Positions 24,790 to 33,059 of a DNA stretch of 64,000 bases are shown one piece after another. The stretch is taken from contig NZ_JAQIYM010000011.1 of the NCBI RefSeq assembly GCF_028823535.1, positions 1 to 64,000 of the forward strand. Reading direction: 5' to 3'. The translations under genes and the position numbers were made by a program. This DNA comes from Pseudomonas serbica (GTDB taxonomy: Bacteria; Pseudomonadota; Gammaproteobacteria; Pseudomonadales; Pseudomonadaceae). The first letter of the stretch is position 1; each line of letters begins with the position of its first letter. The notes under the pieces were generated by a model, which was not told the DNA's origin, ran no database searches, and saw nothing but the letters and a program-made list of their open reading frames with translations.

Positions 24790-26349
24790 ATGCACGCGCA
24801 AACACAAGTACAGAAACATCCCGGCAGTTCTTTCAGTGGCAGTGGCAGCTTGCGCTTCAACGGGATCGGCAAGACCTTTCCCGGGGTGAAAGCGCTGGAC
24901 AACATCAACTTCGTCGCCCATCCGGGGCAGGTTCATGCCTTGATGGGCGAGAACGGCGCCGGCAAGTCGACCTTGCTGAAAATCCTCGGCGGCGCCTACA
25001 TCCCGAGCAGCGGCGACCTGCAGATCGGCGGCCAGACGATGGCCTTCAAGTCCACCGCCGACAGCATCGGCAGCGGCGTCGCAGTGATTCATCAAGAGCT
25101 GCACCTGGTGCCGGAAATGACCGTGGCGGAAAACCTGTTTCTCGGTCACCTGCCCGCCAGTTTCGGCCTGATCAATCGCGGCACTCTGCGCCAGCAGGCC
25201 CTGGCGTGCCTTCGCGGCCTGGCTGACGAAATCGACCCACAGGAGAAGGTCGGGCGCCTGTCCCTCGGCCAGCGGCAGTTGGTCGAGATCGCCAAGGCCT
25301 TGTCCCGGGGCGCCCATGTGATCGCCTTCGACGAGCCCACCAGCAGCCTGTCGGCGCGGGAGATCGACCGCTTGATGGCGATCATCGCGCGCTTGCGCGA
25401 CGAGGGCAAAGTGGTGCTCTACGTCTCCCATCGCATGGAGGAAGTGTTCCGTATCTGCAACGCGGTGACGGTGTTCAAGGACGGCCGTTATGTGCGCACC
25501 TTCGAAGACATGAGCCAGCTGACCCACGATCAATTGGTCACCTGCATGGTCGGTCGCGACATCCAGGACATCTACGATTACCGCCCTCGCCAGCGTGGCG
25601 CGGTGGCGTTGAAAGTCGACCGCCTGCTCGGGCCTGGCCTGCGCGAACCTGTGAGTTTCGAGGCGCACAAAGGCGAAATCCTCGGCTTGTTCGGCCTGGT
25701 CGGCGCGGGGCGCACGGAATTGTTTCGCCTGCTCAGTGGCCTGGAACGCAACAGTGCCGGACGCCTTGAGTTGCGCGGTCATGAGCTGAAACTGCGCTCA
25801 CCCCGGGATGCGATTGCGGCCGGGATCCTGCTCTGTCCCGAGGACCGCAAGAAGGAGGGCATCCTGCCGCTGGCGAGCGTCGCCGAGAACATCAACATCA
25901 GTGCCCGTGGTGCGCATGCCACCTTCGGCTGCCTGTTGCGCGGCCTGTGGGAGAAGGGCAACGCCGACAAGCAGATCAAGGCGCTCAAGGTCAAGACGCC
26001 CCACGCCGGGCAGCCGATCAAGTTTCTCTCCGGCGGCAACCAGCAGAAGGCCATTCTCGGTCGCTGGCTGTCGATGCCGATGAAAGTCCTGCTGCTCGAC
26101 GAGCCCACCCGCGGCATCGACATCGGCGCCAAGGCCGAGATCTACCAGATCATCCATGACCTGGCCGCCAGTGGCATTGCGGTGATCGTGGTGTCCAGCG
26201 ACCTGATGGAAGTGATGGGCATTTCCGACCGCATCCTGGTGCTGTGCGAAGGCGCGTTGCGCGGCGAACTGAGCCGCGAACAGGCCAATGAATCCAATCT
26301 GCTGCAACTGGCTTTGCCGCGCCAACGCACTGACGGCGTGGCGAACTGA
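24790..26349 (+). CDS. araG: Sugar ABC transporter ATP-binding protein AraG
   Basis: Double ABC ATPase that powers the importer on the cytoplasmic side. In the 519-residue protein the first domain has Walker A GENGAGKST (53-61), signature LSLGQRQ and Walker B with DEPTSSL; the second has a degenerate P-loop (GLVGAGRTE), signature LSGGNQQK and DEPTRGID. A possible TTG start at 24733 would add 19 residues with no family support; the ATG at 24790 after GAGGTGG is used. It lies 64 bases after araF. Confidence 0.93.
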   Translation: MHAQTQVQKHPGSSFSGSGSLRFNGIGKTFPGVKALDNINFVAHPGQVHALMGENGAGKSTLLKILGGAYIPSSGDLQIGGQTMAFKSTADSIGSGVAVIHQELHLVPEMTVAENLFLGHLPASFGLINRGTLRQQALACLRGLADEIDPQEKVGRLSLGQRQLVEIAKALSRGAHVIAFDEPTSSLSAREIDRLMAIIARLRDEGKVVLYVSHRMEEVFRICNAVTVFKDGRYVRTFEDMSQLTHDQLVTCMVGRDIQDIYDYRPRQRGAVALKVDRLLGPGLREPVSFEAHKGEILGLFGLVGAGRTELFRLLSGLERNSAGRLELRGHELKLRSPRDAIAAGILLCPEDRKKEGILPLASVAENINISARGAHATFGCLLRGLWEKGNADKQIKALKVKTPHAGQPIKFLSGGNQQKAILGRWLSMPMKVLLLDEPTRGIDIGAKAEIYQIIHDLAASGIAVIVVSSDLMEVMGISDRILVLCEGALRGELSREQANESNLLQLALPRQRTDGVAN

Positions 26350-26358
26350 GAGGTGACT

Positions 26359-27330
26359 ATGATGACAAGCCAAAACGACGCACTGCCAACCCCGCGCAAG
26401 CCCCTGGACCTGCGGCGCTTTCTCGATGACTGGGTGATGCTGCTGGCGGCCGTCGGGATCTTCGTGCTCTGCACCTTGCTGATCGACAACTTCCTCTCGC
26501 CCTTGAACATGCGCGGCCTGGGCCTGGCGATTTCCACCACCGGGATCGCGGCGTGCACCATGCTGTATTGCCTGGCGTCGGGGCATTTCGATCTGTCGGT
26601 GGGCTCGGTAATCGCCTGCGCCGGGGTGGTTGCCGCGGTGGTGATGCGTGACACCGACAGCCTTTTCCTGGGGGTCAGCGCGGCGTTGGCCATGGGGCTG
26701 ATCGTCGGGCTGATCAATGGCATCGTGATTGCCAAACTGCGGGTCAATGCGCTGATCACCACGCTGGCGACCATGCAGATCGTCCGTGGCCTGGCCTACA
26801 TCTTCGCCAACGGCAAAGCGGTGGGCGTGTCCCAGGAGTCGTTCTTCGTGTTCGGTAACGGGCAGTTGTTCGGCGTGCCGGTGCCCATCCTGATCACCAT
26901 CGTCTGCTTCCTGTTCTTCGGTTGGTTGCTCAACTACACCACCTACGGGCGCAACACCATGGCCATCGGCGGTAACCAGGAAGCGGCGCTGCTGGCGGGG
27001 GTCAACGTCGATCGGACCAAGATCATCATCTTCGCCGTGCACGGCCTGATCGGTGCGCTGGCCGGCGTCATCCTGGCCTCGCGCATGACCTCGGGCCAGC
27101 CGATGATCGGCCAGGGTTTCGAGCTGACGGTGATCTCGGCCTGCGTGCTGGGCGGCGTGTCGCTCAGCGGCGGGATCGGCATGATCCGGCACGTGATTGC
27201 CGGGGTGCTGATCCTGGCGATCATCGAGAACGCGATGAACCTGAAGAACATCGATACCTTCTACCAGTATGTGATTCGCGGTTCGATCCTGTTGCTGGCG
27301 GTGGTGATTGACCGCCTGAAACAGCGCTGA
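26359..27330 (+). CDS. araH: Sugar ABC transporter permease AraH
   Basis: Membrane channel of the importer (ribose/arabinose permease family). The 323-residue protein has about eight hydrophobic segments, beginning at VMLLAAVGIFVLCTLLIDNF, and the family motif LASGHFDLSVGSVIA as well as GGNQEAALLAGVNV near the cytoplasmic coupling loop. The ATG at 26359 follows GAGGTGA; an in-frame GTG lies two codons upstream. Ten bases separate it from araG. Confidence 0.92.
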   Translation: MMTSQNDALPTPRKPLDLRRFLDDWVMLLAAVGIFVLCTLLIDNFLSPLNMRGLGLAISTTGIAACTMLYCLASGHFDLSVGSVIACAGVVAAVVMRDTDSLFLGVSAALAMGLIVGLINGIVIAKLRVNALITTLATMQIVRGLAYIFANGKAVGVSQESFFVFGNGQLFGVPVPILITIVCFLFFGWLLNYTTYGRNTMAIGGNQEAALLAGVNVDRTKIIIFAVHGLIGALAGVILASRMTSGQPMIGQGFELTVISACVLGGVSLSGGIGMIRHVIAGVLILAIIENAMNLKNIDTFYQYVIRGSILLLAVVIDRLKQR

Positions 27331-27343
27331 CACCCTGATAACC

Positions 27344-27431
27344 TGTGGGAGCGAGCCTGCTCGCGAAGACGGAGTGTCAACCAGCATTGATGTTGGATGT
27401 GCCACCGCTTCGCGAGCAGACTCGCTCCCAC
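27344..27431. repeat. REP palindrome pair, GCGAGCCTGCTCGC type
   Basis: Facing copies of the REP core at 27344-27369 and 27405-27431, between araH and the next regulator. It marks the end of the sugar-import operon. Confidence 0.9.
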
Positions 27432-27487
27432 TGGGTATTTGCCATGCCATCCTTCTGTCATAGTCCTTAAAAAATCCTTGCCCGTCA

Positions 27488-27503
27488 TAACCTGTTTCGG
27501 TTA
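27488..27503. promoter_or_regulatory. Inverted repeat before the UTRA-type GntR gene, candidate operator
   Basis: TAACC-TGTTTC-GGTTA, 12 bases upstream of the regulator's ATG. A location this close to the start is typical of autoregulated GntR repressors. No biochemical support. Confidence 0.45.
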
Positions 27504-27514
27504 CTAATTTGTAC

Positions 27515-28228
27515 ATGATTAGACAGGTACGATTCGACAAGAAACAACGGGTGGTCGACGAACTCATCCGGCGCATTGAAAGCGGTCTCATGGAGGACGG
27601 CTTTCATCTGCCAGGCGAGCATCAGTTGGCCCAGGAATTCAAAGTCAGCCGAGGAACCTTGCGTGAAGCGCTAGCCGAGTTGAAACGGCGTAACTACATT
27701 GCGACGCAAAGCGGGGTCGGTTCCATTGTCACTTTCGACGGCGTGGCACTGGATCAGCGCAGCGGCTGGGCCCAGGCCCTGGCCGACAGCGGCGCGCTGG
27801 TCAATACCGAAGTGCTGCGGCTGGAGGCGGTGACCCGTCCCGACCTGATGTCACGCTTTGGCACCGACCAATTCATCACCCTCGACCGTCGCCGCCGCTC
27901 CAATGACGGCACGCTGGTCTCCCTCGAACGCTCACTGATGCCCGCTACCGGAGGCCTGGAAAGCCTGCCGCGGGTTGGCTTGATCGATAACTCATTGACC
28001 ATCACCCTGGCCGCCTATGGCTACATCGGCGAGCGCGGCGATCAATGGATCGGTGCCGAGCCGTTGAACGCCGAAGATGCCGAACTGCTGGGCCGTCCGG
28101 TCGGCACCGTATTCCTCAAGGCCTTGCGCACCACTTATGACCGGCAACACCGCTTCATGGAGCAGGTGGAAAGCCTGCTCGATCCAGTGCATTTTCGTCT
28201 GCACCTGCAATTTGGACCTTCGAAATGA
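27515..28228 (+). CDS. GntR/HutC-family regulator with UTRA domain (YegW-like)
   Basis: Probable repressor of the following genes. The 237-residue protein has a winged helix (about 10-70, FHLPGEHQLAQEFKVSRGTLREALAELKRRNYI) and a UTRA ligand-binding domain (about 85-230, ending in RFMEQVESLLDPVHFRLHLQF). A TTG at 27509 is also in frame; the ATG at 27515 is preferred. The stop overlaps the next gene's ATG, so regulator and enzyme are translated together. The gene set resembles E. coli yegTUVW, where yegW is the regulator. Confidence 0.85.
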   Translation: MIRQVRFDKKQRVVDELIRRIESGLMEDGFHLPGEHQLAQEFKVSRGTLREALAELKRRNYIATQSGVGSIVTFDGVALDQRSGWAQALADSGALVNTEVLRLEAVTRPDLMSRFGTDQFITLDRRRRSNDGTLVSLERSLMPATGGLESLPRVGLIDNSLTITLAAYGYIGERGDQWIGAEPLNAEDAELLGRPVGTVFLKALRTTYDRQHRFMEQVESLLDPVHFRLHLQFGPSK

Positions 28229-29223
28229 CCGCGCTCGATCGTGCGCTTGGCGCGTTCTACGGCCTGGCCCTGGGCGACGCGCTGGGCATGCCGACCCAAT
28301 CCCTGAGCCGCGCCGACATCAAGGCGCGATTCGGCGACATCACCGACCTTGAAGATGCTGGCCCCGATCAGCCGATCGCCGCCAATATGCCCAAGGGCTC
28401 GATCACCGATGACACCGAACAGGCAATTCTGGTTGGTCAGTTGCTGCTCGAAGGCAAAGGCCACATCGAACCCTCGGTGCTTGCACAACGCTTGATCGAA
28501 TGGGAAGCGGTGATGCAGGCCAAGGGCTCGCAGGACTTGCTCGGCCCTTCGACCAAACGGGCGATCGAGATGATCCTCGCCGGCCATTCTGCCGAAGAAG
28601 CCGGGCGCTATGGCACCACCAATGGCGCCGCCATGCGTATCACACCGGTCGGGATTGCCGCGGACGTGGCCAACCCCGAGCGCTTCATCGCTGCCGTGGT
28701 GCAGGCCTGCCAGGTCACCCACAACACCACGCTGGGCATTTCCAGCGCGGCAGCGGTGGCGGCGGTGGTGTCCGCCGGGATCAACGGCATGGACCTGGGT
28801 GAGGCGCTGAACCTCGGCCAGCAATTCGCCCAGCAAGCCGAGGGTCATGGACACTGGGTGGCCGGCGGACGAATCGCTTCGCGCATCAGTTGGGCACGCA
28901 GCATCAGCGTCGACAGTGACAAGGCGTTGCTCGCCGACTTGCTGTACGACGTCATCGGCACCTCGGTGGCTTCGCAAGAGTCGGTGGTGGTGTCGTTTGC
29001 CCTGGCCCAGCAAGTGGCCATTGGCGAAATGAATGCCTTCGACGCATTGTGCATGGCCGCCAGCCTGGGCGGTGACACCGACACCATCGCGGCGATCCTG
29101 GGGGCGATGCTCGGGGCCTGCCTGGGGCTGGCGAGCTGGCCGGTGGCGATGATCGAGACGGTCAAAACCGTCAATGACCTGGAGCTGGAACCTTTGGTGC
29201 AAGGGCTTTTGGCCTTGCGTTGA
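28225..29223 (+). CDS. ADP-ribosylglycohydrolase-family protein (YegU-like)
   Basis: Predicted Mg-dependent hydrolase of an N- or O-ribosyl bond; true substrate unknown. The 332-residue all-helical protein has the DraG/ARH metal motifs TDDTEQA (61-67) and GGDTDTIAA (about 287), with ALGDALGMPTQ near the N-terminus. It is not next to nitrogenase genes, so a DraG role in nitrogen control is unlikely. Its neighbours (permease, PfkB kinase) point to degradation of a small imported glycoside. Confidence 0.85.
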   Translation: MTALDRALGAFYGLALGDALGMPTQSLSRADIKARFGDITDLEDAGPDQPIAANMPKGSITDDTEQAILVGQLLLEGKGHIEPSVLAQRLIEWEAVMQAKGSQDLLGPSTKRAIEMILAGHSAEEAGRYGTTNGAAMRITPVGIAADVANPERFIAAVVQACQVTHNTTLGISSAAAVAAVVSAGINGMDLGEALNLGQQFAQQAEGHGHWVAGGRIASRISWARSISVDSDKALLADLLYDVIGTSVASQESVVVSFALAQQVAIGEMNAFDALCMAASLGGDTDTIAAILGAMLGACLGLASWPVAMIETVKTVNDLELEPLVQGLLALR

Positions 29224-29234
29224 CTGGGCTGGCC

Positions 29235-29331
29235 TCTTCGCGAGCAAGCCCGCTCCCACATTGAATCTGTGCCATGCACATAATTTGTAGGCGCTGCGGA
29301 TCAAGTGTGGGAGCGGGCTTGCTCGCGAAGG
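29235..29331. repeat. REP palindrome pair, GCGAGCAAGCCCGCTCCC type
   Basis: Facing copies at 29235-29260 and 29307-29331 between the glycohydrolase and the permease. The core is a variant (GCGGGCTTGCTCGC) of the elements at 20731 and 27344. Confidence 0.88.
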
Positions 29332-29423
29332 GGAGCGCCGCGTATTGAAGTTTTTCACCGGGATGTTGTGCCAACTCCCGTATTTGCCTACAACCACAAA
29401 AATGGCAACAGGAGCATTTTTTC

Positions 29424-30890
29424 ATGAGTTCATCGAACGCCGGGCAGAACGCCGGGCAGCTGGAAACCCGCGGCATCGAGCCGGTGCCGGAAGCCGAGTG
29501 CAATGGGCATCCGCTGCAGCTGTTCTGGGTCTGGTTCGCCGCCAACATTTCCATTCTCGGCCTGCCGCTGGGTGCGACCCTCGTGGCCTTTCGCGGGTTG
29601 GCGATCTGGCAGGCGATCATCGTCGCGATCCTCGGTGCCGCCGGTTCTTTCGCGGTGGTCGGGATCATTTCCATCGCCGGTCGTCGTGGTCGTGCGCCGA
29701 GCCTGACCCTGTCGCGCGCCATCTTCGGTGTGCGCGGTAATATCGGCCCGACCCTGGTCTCGCTGATGTCGCGCCTGGGCTGGGAAACCGTCAACACCAC
29801 CACCGCCGCGTTCGTGCTGCTGTCGCTGTGCTCGATCCTTTTTGGTTCGCCGGTGGAAGCGAAAAGCGCGCCGATACTGACGCTGGTGTTCATCGCGATT
29901 TTTGTCCTGTTGACCTTGTCGGTCTCCGGCCTCGGTCACGCCACATTGCTGGTGATCCAGAAGTGGGCGACCTACGTGTTCGGTGCGCTGAACATCCTGG
30001 TCGGCGGCTTCCTCTGCGCCACCATCGACTGGAGCGCGGTGTTCAACGCCACGCCGGCGCCGATGAGCGCGATGATCATTGGTATCGGCACCATGGCGGC
30101 CGGCACCGGGATCGGTTGGGCCAATGCCGGTGCCGACATGTCGCGCTATCAGCATCGCAGCGTCAAGGCCGTGCGCCTGGTGGCGTCGGCAGCGTTCGGC
30201 GCGGGCATTCCACTGGTGCTGTTGATCACCCTCGGTGGCCTGTTGTCGGTGGGCAACAACGACCTGGCCCAGGCCACCGACCCGATCATCGCCATCCGCG
30301 ACATGCTGCCGACCTGGATGGCCGTGCCGTACCTGATCACCGCCTTCGGTGGCCTACTGCTGTCGAACAACCTGTCGGTGTACTCCGCCGGCCTGACCAC
30401 GCTGACCCTCGGCCTGAAGGTCAAGCGCGTCTACGCCGTGGTGGTGGACATCGTGGCGATCTTCGCCGGTTCGATCTACTTCATGCTGATCGCCGACAGT
30501 TTCTACGGCCCCTTCATCACCTTCATTTCCCTGCTGGCGGTGCCGATCACGGCATGGGTCGGGATCTTCGTGGTCGACCTGATTCATCGGCATTACTACA
30601 GCCCCAAGGACCTGCTGGACGTCAGTCCGAGCAGCGCCTACTGGTATCGCGGCGGCGTCGAGTGGCGCGCGTTCGGCGCCTGGGCGCTGGCGATCGTGCT
30701 CGGTTTCAGCTTCACCACCATCGGCACCACGGCAGAAAACACCTGGTTCAAGGGCTTCCTGTCCGACTCGTGGCTGGGGCATAACGGCCTCGGCTGGATC
30801 GTCACCTTTGTGGTTGCCGGTGGCATTTATCTTGTACTCGGCGGGGCGACGGACCGTCGTGCCGCGCTGGTCGAGAATGCTCATGCCTAA
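29424..30890 (+). CDS. NCS1 / purine-cytosine permease-family transporter
   Basis: Inner-membrane symporter of the nucleobase-cation-symport-1 family (CodB-like). The 488-residue protein has about twelve membrane segments, starting at LFWVWFAANISILGLPLGA, with the family-typical NIS and the ARAIFG-like motif (LTLSRAIFGVRGN) and WANAGADMSRYQHR. AGGAGC precedes the ATG. Family members import cytosine, purines, hydantoins or thiamin precursors, so the cargo here is probably a heterocyclic base derivative or nucleoside. It takes the place YegT (an MFS nucleoside transporter) has in E. coli. Confidence 0.88.
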   Translation: MSSSNAGQNAGQLETRGIEPVPEAECNGHPLQLFWVWFAANISILGLPLGATLVAFRGLAIWQAIIVAILGAAGSFAVVGIISIAGRRGRAPSLTLSRAIFGVRGNIGPTLVSLMSRLGWETVNTTTAAFVLLSLCSILFGSPVEAKSAPILTLVFIAIFVLLTLSVSGLGHATLLVIQKWATYVFGALNILVGGFLCATIDWSAVFNATPAPMSAMIIGIGTMAAGTGIGWANAGADMSRYQHRSVKAVRLVASAAFGAGIPLVLLITLGGLLSVGNNDLAQATDPIIAIRDMLPTWMAVPYLITAFGGLLLSNNLSVYSAGLTTLTLGLKVKRVYAVVVDIVAIFAGSIYFMLIADSFYGPFITFISLLAVPITAWVGIFVVDLIHRHYYSPKDLLDVSPSSAYWYRGGVEWRAFGAWALAIVLGFSFTTIGTTAENTWFKGFLSDSWLGHNGLGWIVTFVVAGGIYLVLGGATDRRAALVENAHA

Positions 30891-31812
30891 GATGCTGCAC
30901 ACCGGCCAGGTCATTATCGACCTGGTCATGGCCGTGGATAAATTGCCGCAAGCGGGGGGTGACGTGTTGGCGCAGTCCGCCAGTTTCCAGGCTGGCGGCG
31001 GTTTCAATGTGATGGCGGCCGCCCAGCGTAACGGGCTGTCGGTGGTCTACCTCGGTCGCCACGGCACCGGACGTTTCGGTGACCTGGCGCGTGAGGCCAT
31101 GAATGCCGAAGGCATCCGGATCGGCATCGCTGATCCTGCCGAGCGCGATACCGGGCTGTGCGTGGCCATCACCGACGCTTCGGCCGAACGCAGTTTCGTC
31201 TCCTACATCGGTGCCGAAGGCGAGTTGACTGCCGAGGACCTGGCCAGTGTGCCGACCGAGGCGGGCGATTATGTCTACGTCAGCGGCTACAGCCTGCTGC
31301 ACGTGGGCAAGGCACAACCGTTGGTGAACTGGGTGCTGACGCTGCCACAAGGCGTCAACGTGGTGTTCGATCCGGGGCCGTTGGTGGATTCGCCGGACGC
31401 GCCGCTGATGCAGGCTTTACTGCCGCGTATCGACGTGTGGACCAGCAACAGCGTCGAAGCGCTGAAAATTACCGGCTCGACAGACATCGCTCAGGCGCTG
31501 GATGGTCTGCTCGGGTTTCTGCCGCGCAATGTGCTCATGGTCGTGCGTGACGGGCCCCAGGGATGCTGGATTGATCAGCACGGCGAGCGTCGACATGTAC
31601 CGGGTTTCAAAGTGCAGGCGGTCGACAGCAATGGCGCTGGCGATGCTCATGCCGGCGTGTTCATAGCGGGGCTGGCGCAGGGGTTGTCGGCGTTTGATGC
31701 GGCGCAACGGGCGAATGCGGCAGCGGCGTTGGCGGTAACCCGGTGGGGGCCGGCGACTTCGCCTGGGGCTGCTGAGGTGGATGCTTTGATCCGCGAGACT
31801 TTCGGCGCCTGA
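30883..31812 (+). CDS. PfkB-family carbohydrate kinase (YegV-like)
   Basis: ATP-dependent kinase of a sugar or nucleoside; substrate unknown. The 309-residue ribokinase-fold protein has the Gly-Gly substrate loop in AGGGFNVMAAAQRNG (about 34-48) and the C-terminal signature DSNGAGDAHAGVF, in which the Asp of GAGD is the catalytic base. The ATG overlaps the permease end by 8 bases, so it belongs to the same transcript. In the predicted pathway it would phosphorylate the sugar freed by the glycohydrolase. Confidence 0.88.
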   Translation: MPKMLHTGQVIIDLVMAVDKLPQAGGDVLAQSASFQAGGGFNVMAAAQRNGLSVVYLGRHGTGRFGDLAREAMNAEGIRIGIADPAERDTGLCVAITDASAERSFVSYIGAEGELTAEDLASVPTEAGDYVYVSGYSLLHVGKAQPLVNWVLTLPQGVNVVFDPGPLVDSPDAPLMQALLPRIDVWTSNSVEALKITGSTDIAQALDGLLGFLPRNVLMVVRDGPQGCWIDQHGERRHVPGFKVQAVDSNGAGDAHAGVFIAGLAQGLSAFDAAQRANAAAALAVTRWGPATSPGAAEVDALIRETFGA

Positions 31813-31821
31813 TCGGACGCC

Positions 31822-31904
31822 ATCGCTGGCAAACCAGCTCCTGGTGGTGAGCACATAATGGGTGAACACCATCGAACCCTGTAGGAGCTGGCTTGCCTGC
31901 GATG
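31822..31904. repeat. REP palindrome pair, GGAGCTGGCTTGCC type
   Basis: Inverted copies (CGCTGGCAAACCAGCTCC and GTAGGAGCTGGCTTGCCTGC) between the kinase and the minus-strand gene after it. This second REP type also occurs at 34961-35043, 38059-38142 and 58063-58131. Confidence 0.85.
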
Positions 31905-31934
31905 AGGCCATCAGAGCCAATGCAGGATTGGACT

Positions 31935-32315
31935 CTAGCCTGCCTTGCGCAGCGCCTCGATCAACGCCTGTTTGCGCATGCTCGACCGCCCCGGAATATT
32001 CTTCGCCCGGGCCTCCTTCATCAGGCTGTCCACGGTCTGCGCATCGCGCGAAGCCTTGCTGCTGCGCGAATGACCTTCACGGCTGGCCACTGCGCGTCGC
32101 GACGATTCCTTGCGATCCTACGCCTTGGCACTGGCCGGCTTCTTGCGCCCTGAACCACCCGCACGTTCGCCGCCACCGGACTGTTTGTTCACAGTCGCCC
32201 AGGCACGCGCTTCGGCTTCGTCCTTGGACACGCCCTTGTGCTCATAGCTCTCTTCAATGTGTTCGGCCTTGCGTTTCTGCTCGGCGGTGTATTTGTCTTT
32301 GCTTCCACGAGGCAT
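31935..32315 (-). pseudogene. Small basic stress-type protein interrupted by an in-frame TAG
   Basis: From the ATG at 32315 the frame reads MPRGSKDKYTAEQKRKAEHI and onwards for 65 codons, then meets TAG at 32118-32120. The same frame continues for another 60 sense codons (DRKESSRRAVASREGHSRSS...) to a second TAG at 31935. The downstream part, TVDSLMKEARAKNIPG followed by SMRKQALIEALRKAG, looks like a Rho-N/SAP-type helical domain seen at the end of full-length relatives. So this appears to be one ~126-residue gene with a nonsense codon, giving a 65-residue product unless TAG is read through. Such proteins are often labelled plasmid stabilisation proteins without proof. Confidence 0.75.
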
Positions 32316-32342
32316 GGGATTTCTCCTGGCTTCTTGGTGGGT

Positions 32343-32597
32343 TCAAACATCCAGCTTGCGTGCCGCCTCAACGCCGGCGGCGCTGAGCTTGATCGGCAAG
32401 TTCAACGAATGTTCGCCAGCTTCGTTGCACACCACATTGCCGTGCTGGATCAGACCACGCTCTTGCAGTGTGGCGAGGGTACTGGCGACGATTTTTTCCC
32501 CCCGGTAATTGTCCAGCACCTCCTTGCCCAGGCCGCTGGGGTGGGCGTGCAGCAGACGGGTCAGGACTTCTTTTTCCAGGTTTTTATCGACGTTCAT
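32343..32597 (-). CDS. Hypothetical protein, small winged-helix-like
   Basis: An 84-residue protein beginning MNVDKNLEKEVLTRLLHAHP. The helical pattern LEKEVLTRLL ... GKEVLDNY ... IVASTLATLQERGLIQHG resembles a winged helix, but no family is recognised. GAGGTAAC lies before the ATG. It is 27 bases upstream of the interrupted gene on the same strand, so the two may be co-transcribed. Confidence 0.65.
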   Translation of the reverse strand: MNVDKNLEKEVLTRLLHAHPSGLGKEVLDNYRGEKIVASTLATLQERGLIQHGNVVCNEAGEHSLNLPIKLSAAGVEAARKLDV

Positions 32598-32636
32598 GGT
32601 TACCTCTTCGTTGCGATGGGTAGGTCGTGCGGCGAA

Positions 32637-32975
32637 CTATTGGCTCACGCCCCCTAATGCGTCCGGGCCACCTTCGGTGGTGGTCGAGCCAATGCCGGGG
32701 GCGGCGTTATCGGGTGTCTTGGTATCGGGCAGGTTCAGACCGCCCTGTCGGCCGGTATCGTTGCCCTGGATGCGCGGATCTGTGCCGGTTGACGGCGGCA
32801 AGCTGTTGTCGACGCCCGTGCCGTTGGTGTTGATGCCGGGGGCGCTCTGGATGGCGGGGGCCTTGGGTGCTTCGACCGGGTTGGTCGGGCCTGTGCCGGA
32901 AGCGGTGGTGCCAGCAACGGCAAGTGGGGATAGCAGGACAGCGAGAGCGAGGGCGGTCAACCTGGGCGTGCGCAT
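32637..32975 (-). CDS. Secreted low-complexity protein
   Basis: A 112-residue precursor with a clear signal peptide (MRTPRLTALALAVLLSPLAV, cut after about residue 21) and a mature part rich in Gly, Thr, Pro and Asn (TGPTNPVEAPKAPAIQ, STGTDPRIQGNDTGRQGG). No cysteine and no predicted fold; probably disordered in the periplasm. Function unknown. Confidence 0.7.
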   Translation of the reverse strand: MRTPRLTALALAVLLSPLAVAGTTASGTGPTNPVEAPKAPAIQSAPGINTNGTGVDNSLPPSTGTDPRIQGNDTGRQGGLNLPDTKTPDNAAPGIGSTTTEGGPDALGGVSQ

Positions 32976-33059
32976 GGTGGTGTCTCCATCGATTTAGAGT
33001 CCTTACCTGATGTTGGTCCGCCCCCGTTTCGAATTGGTGCCTGATGAACGACGAACGGT

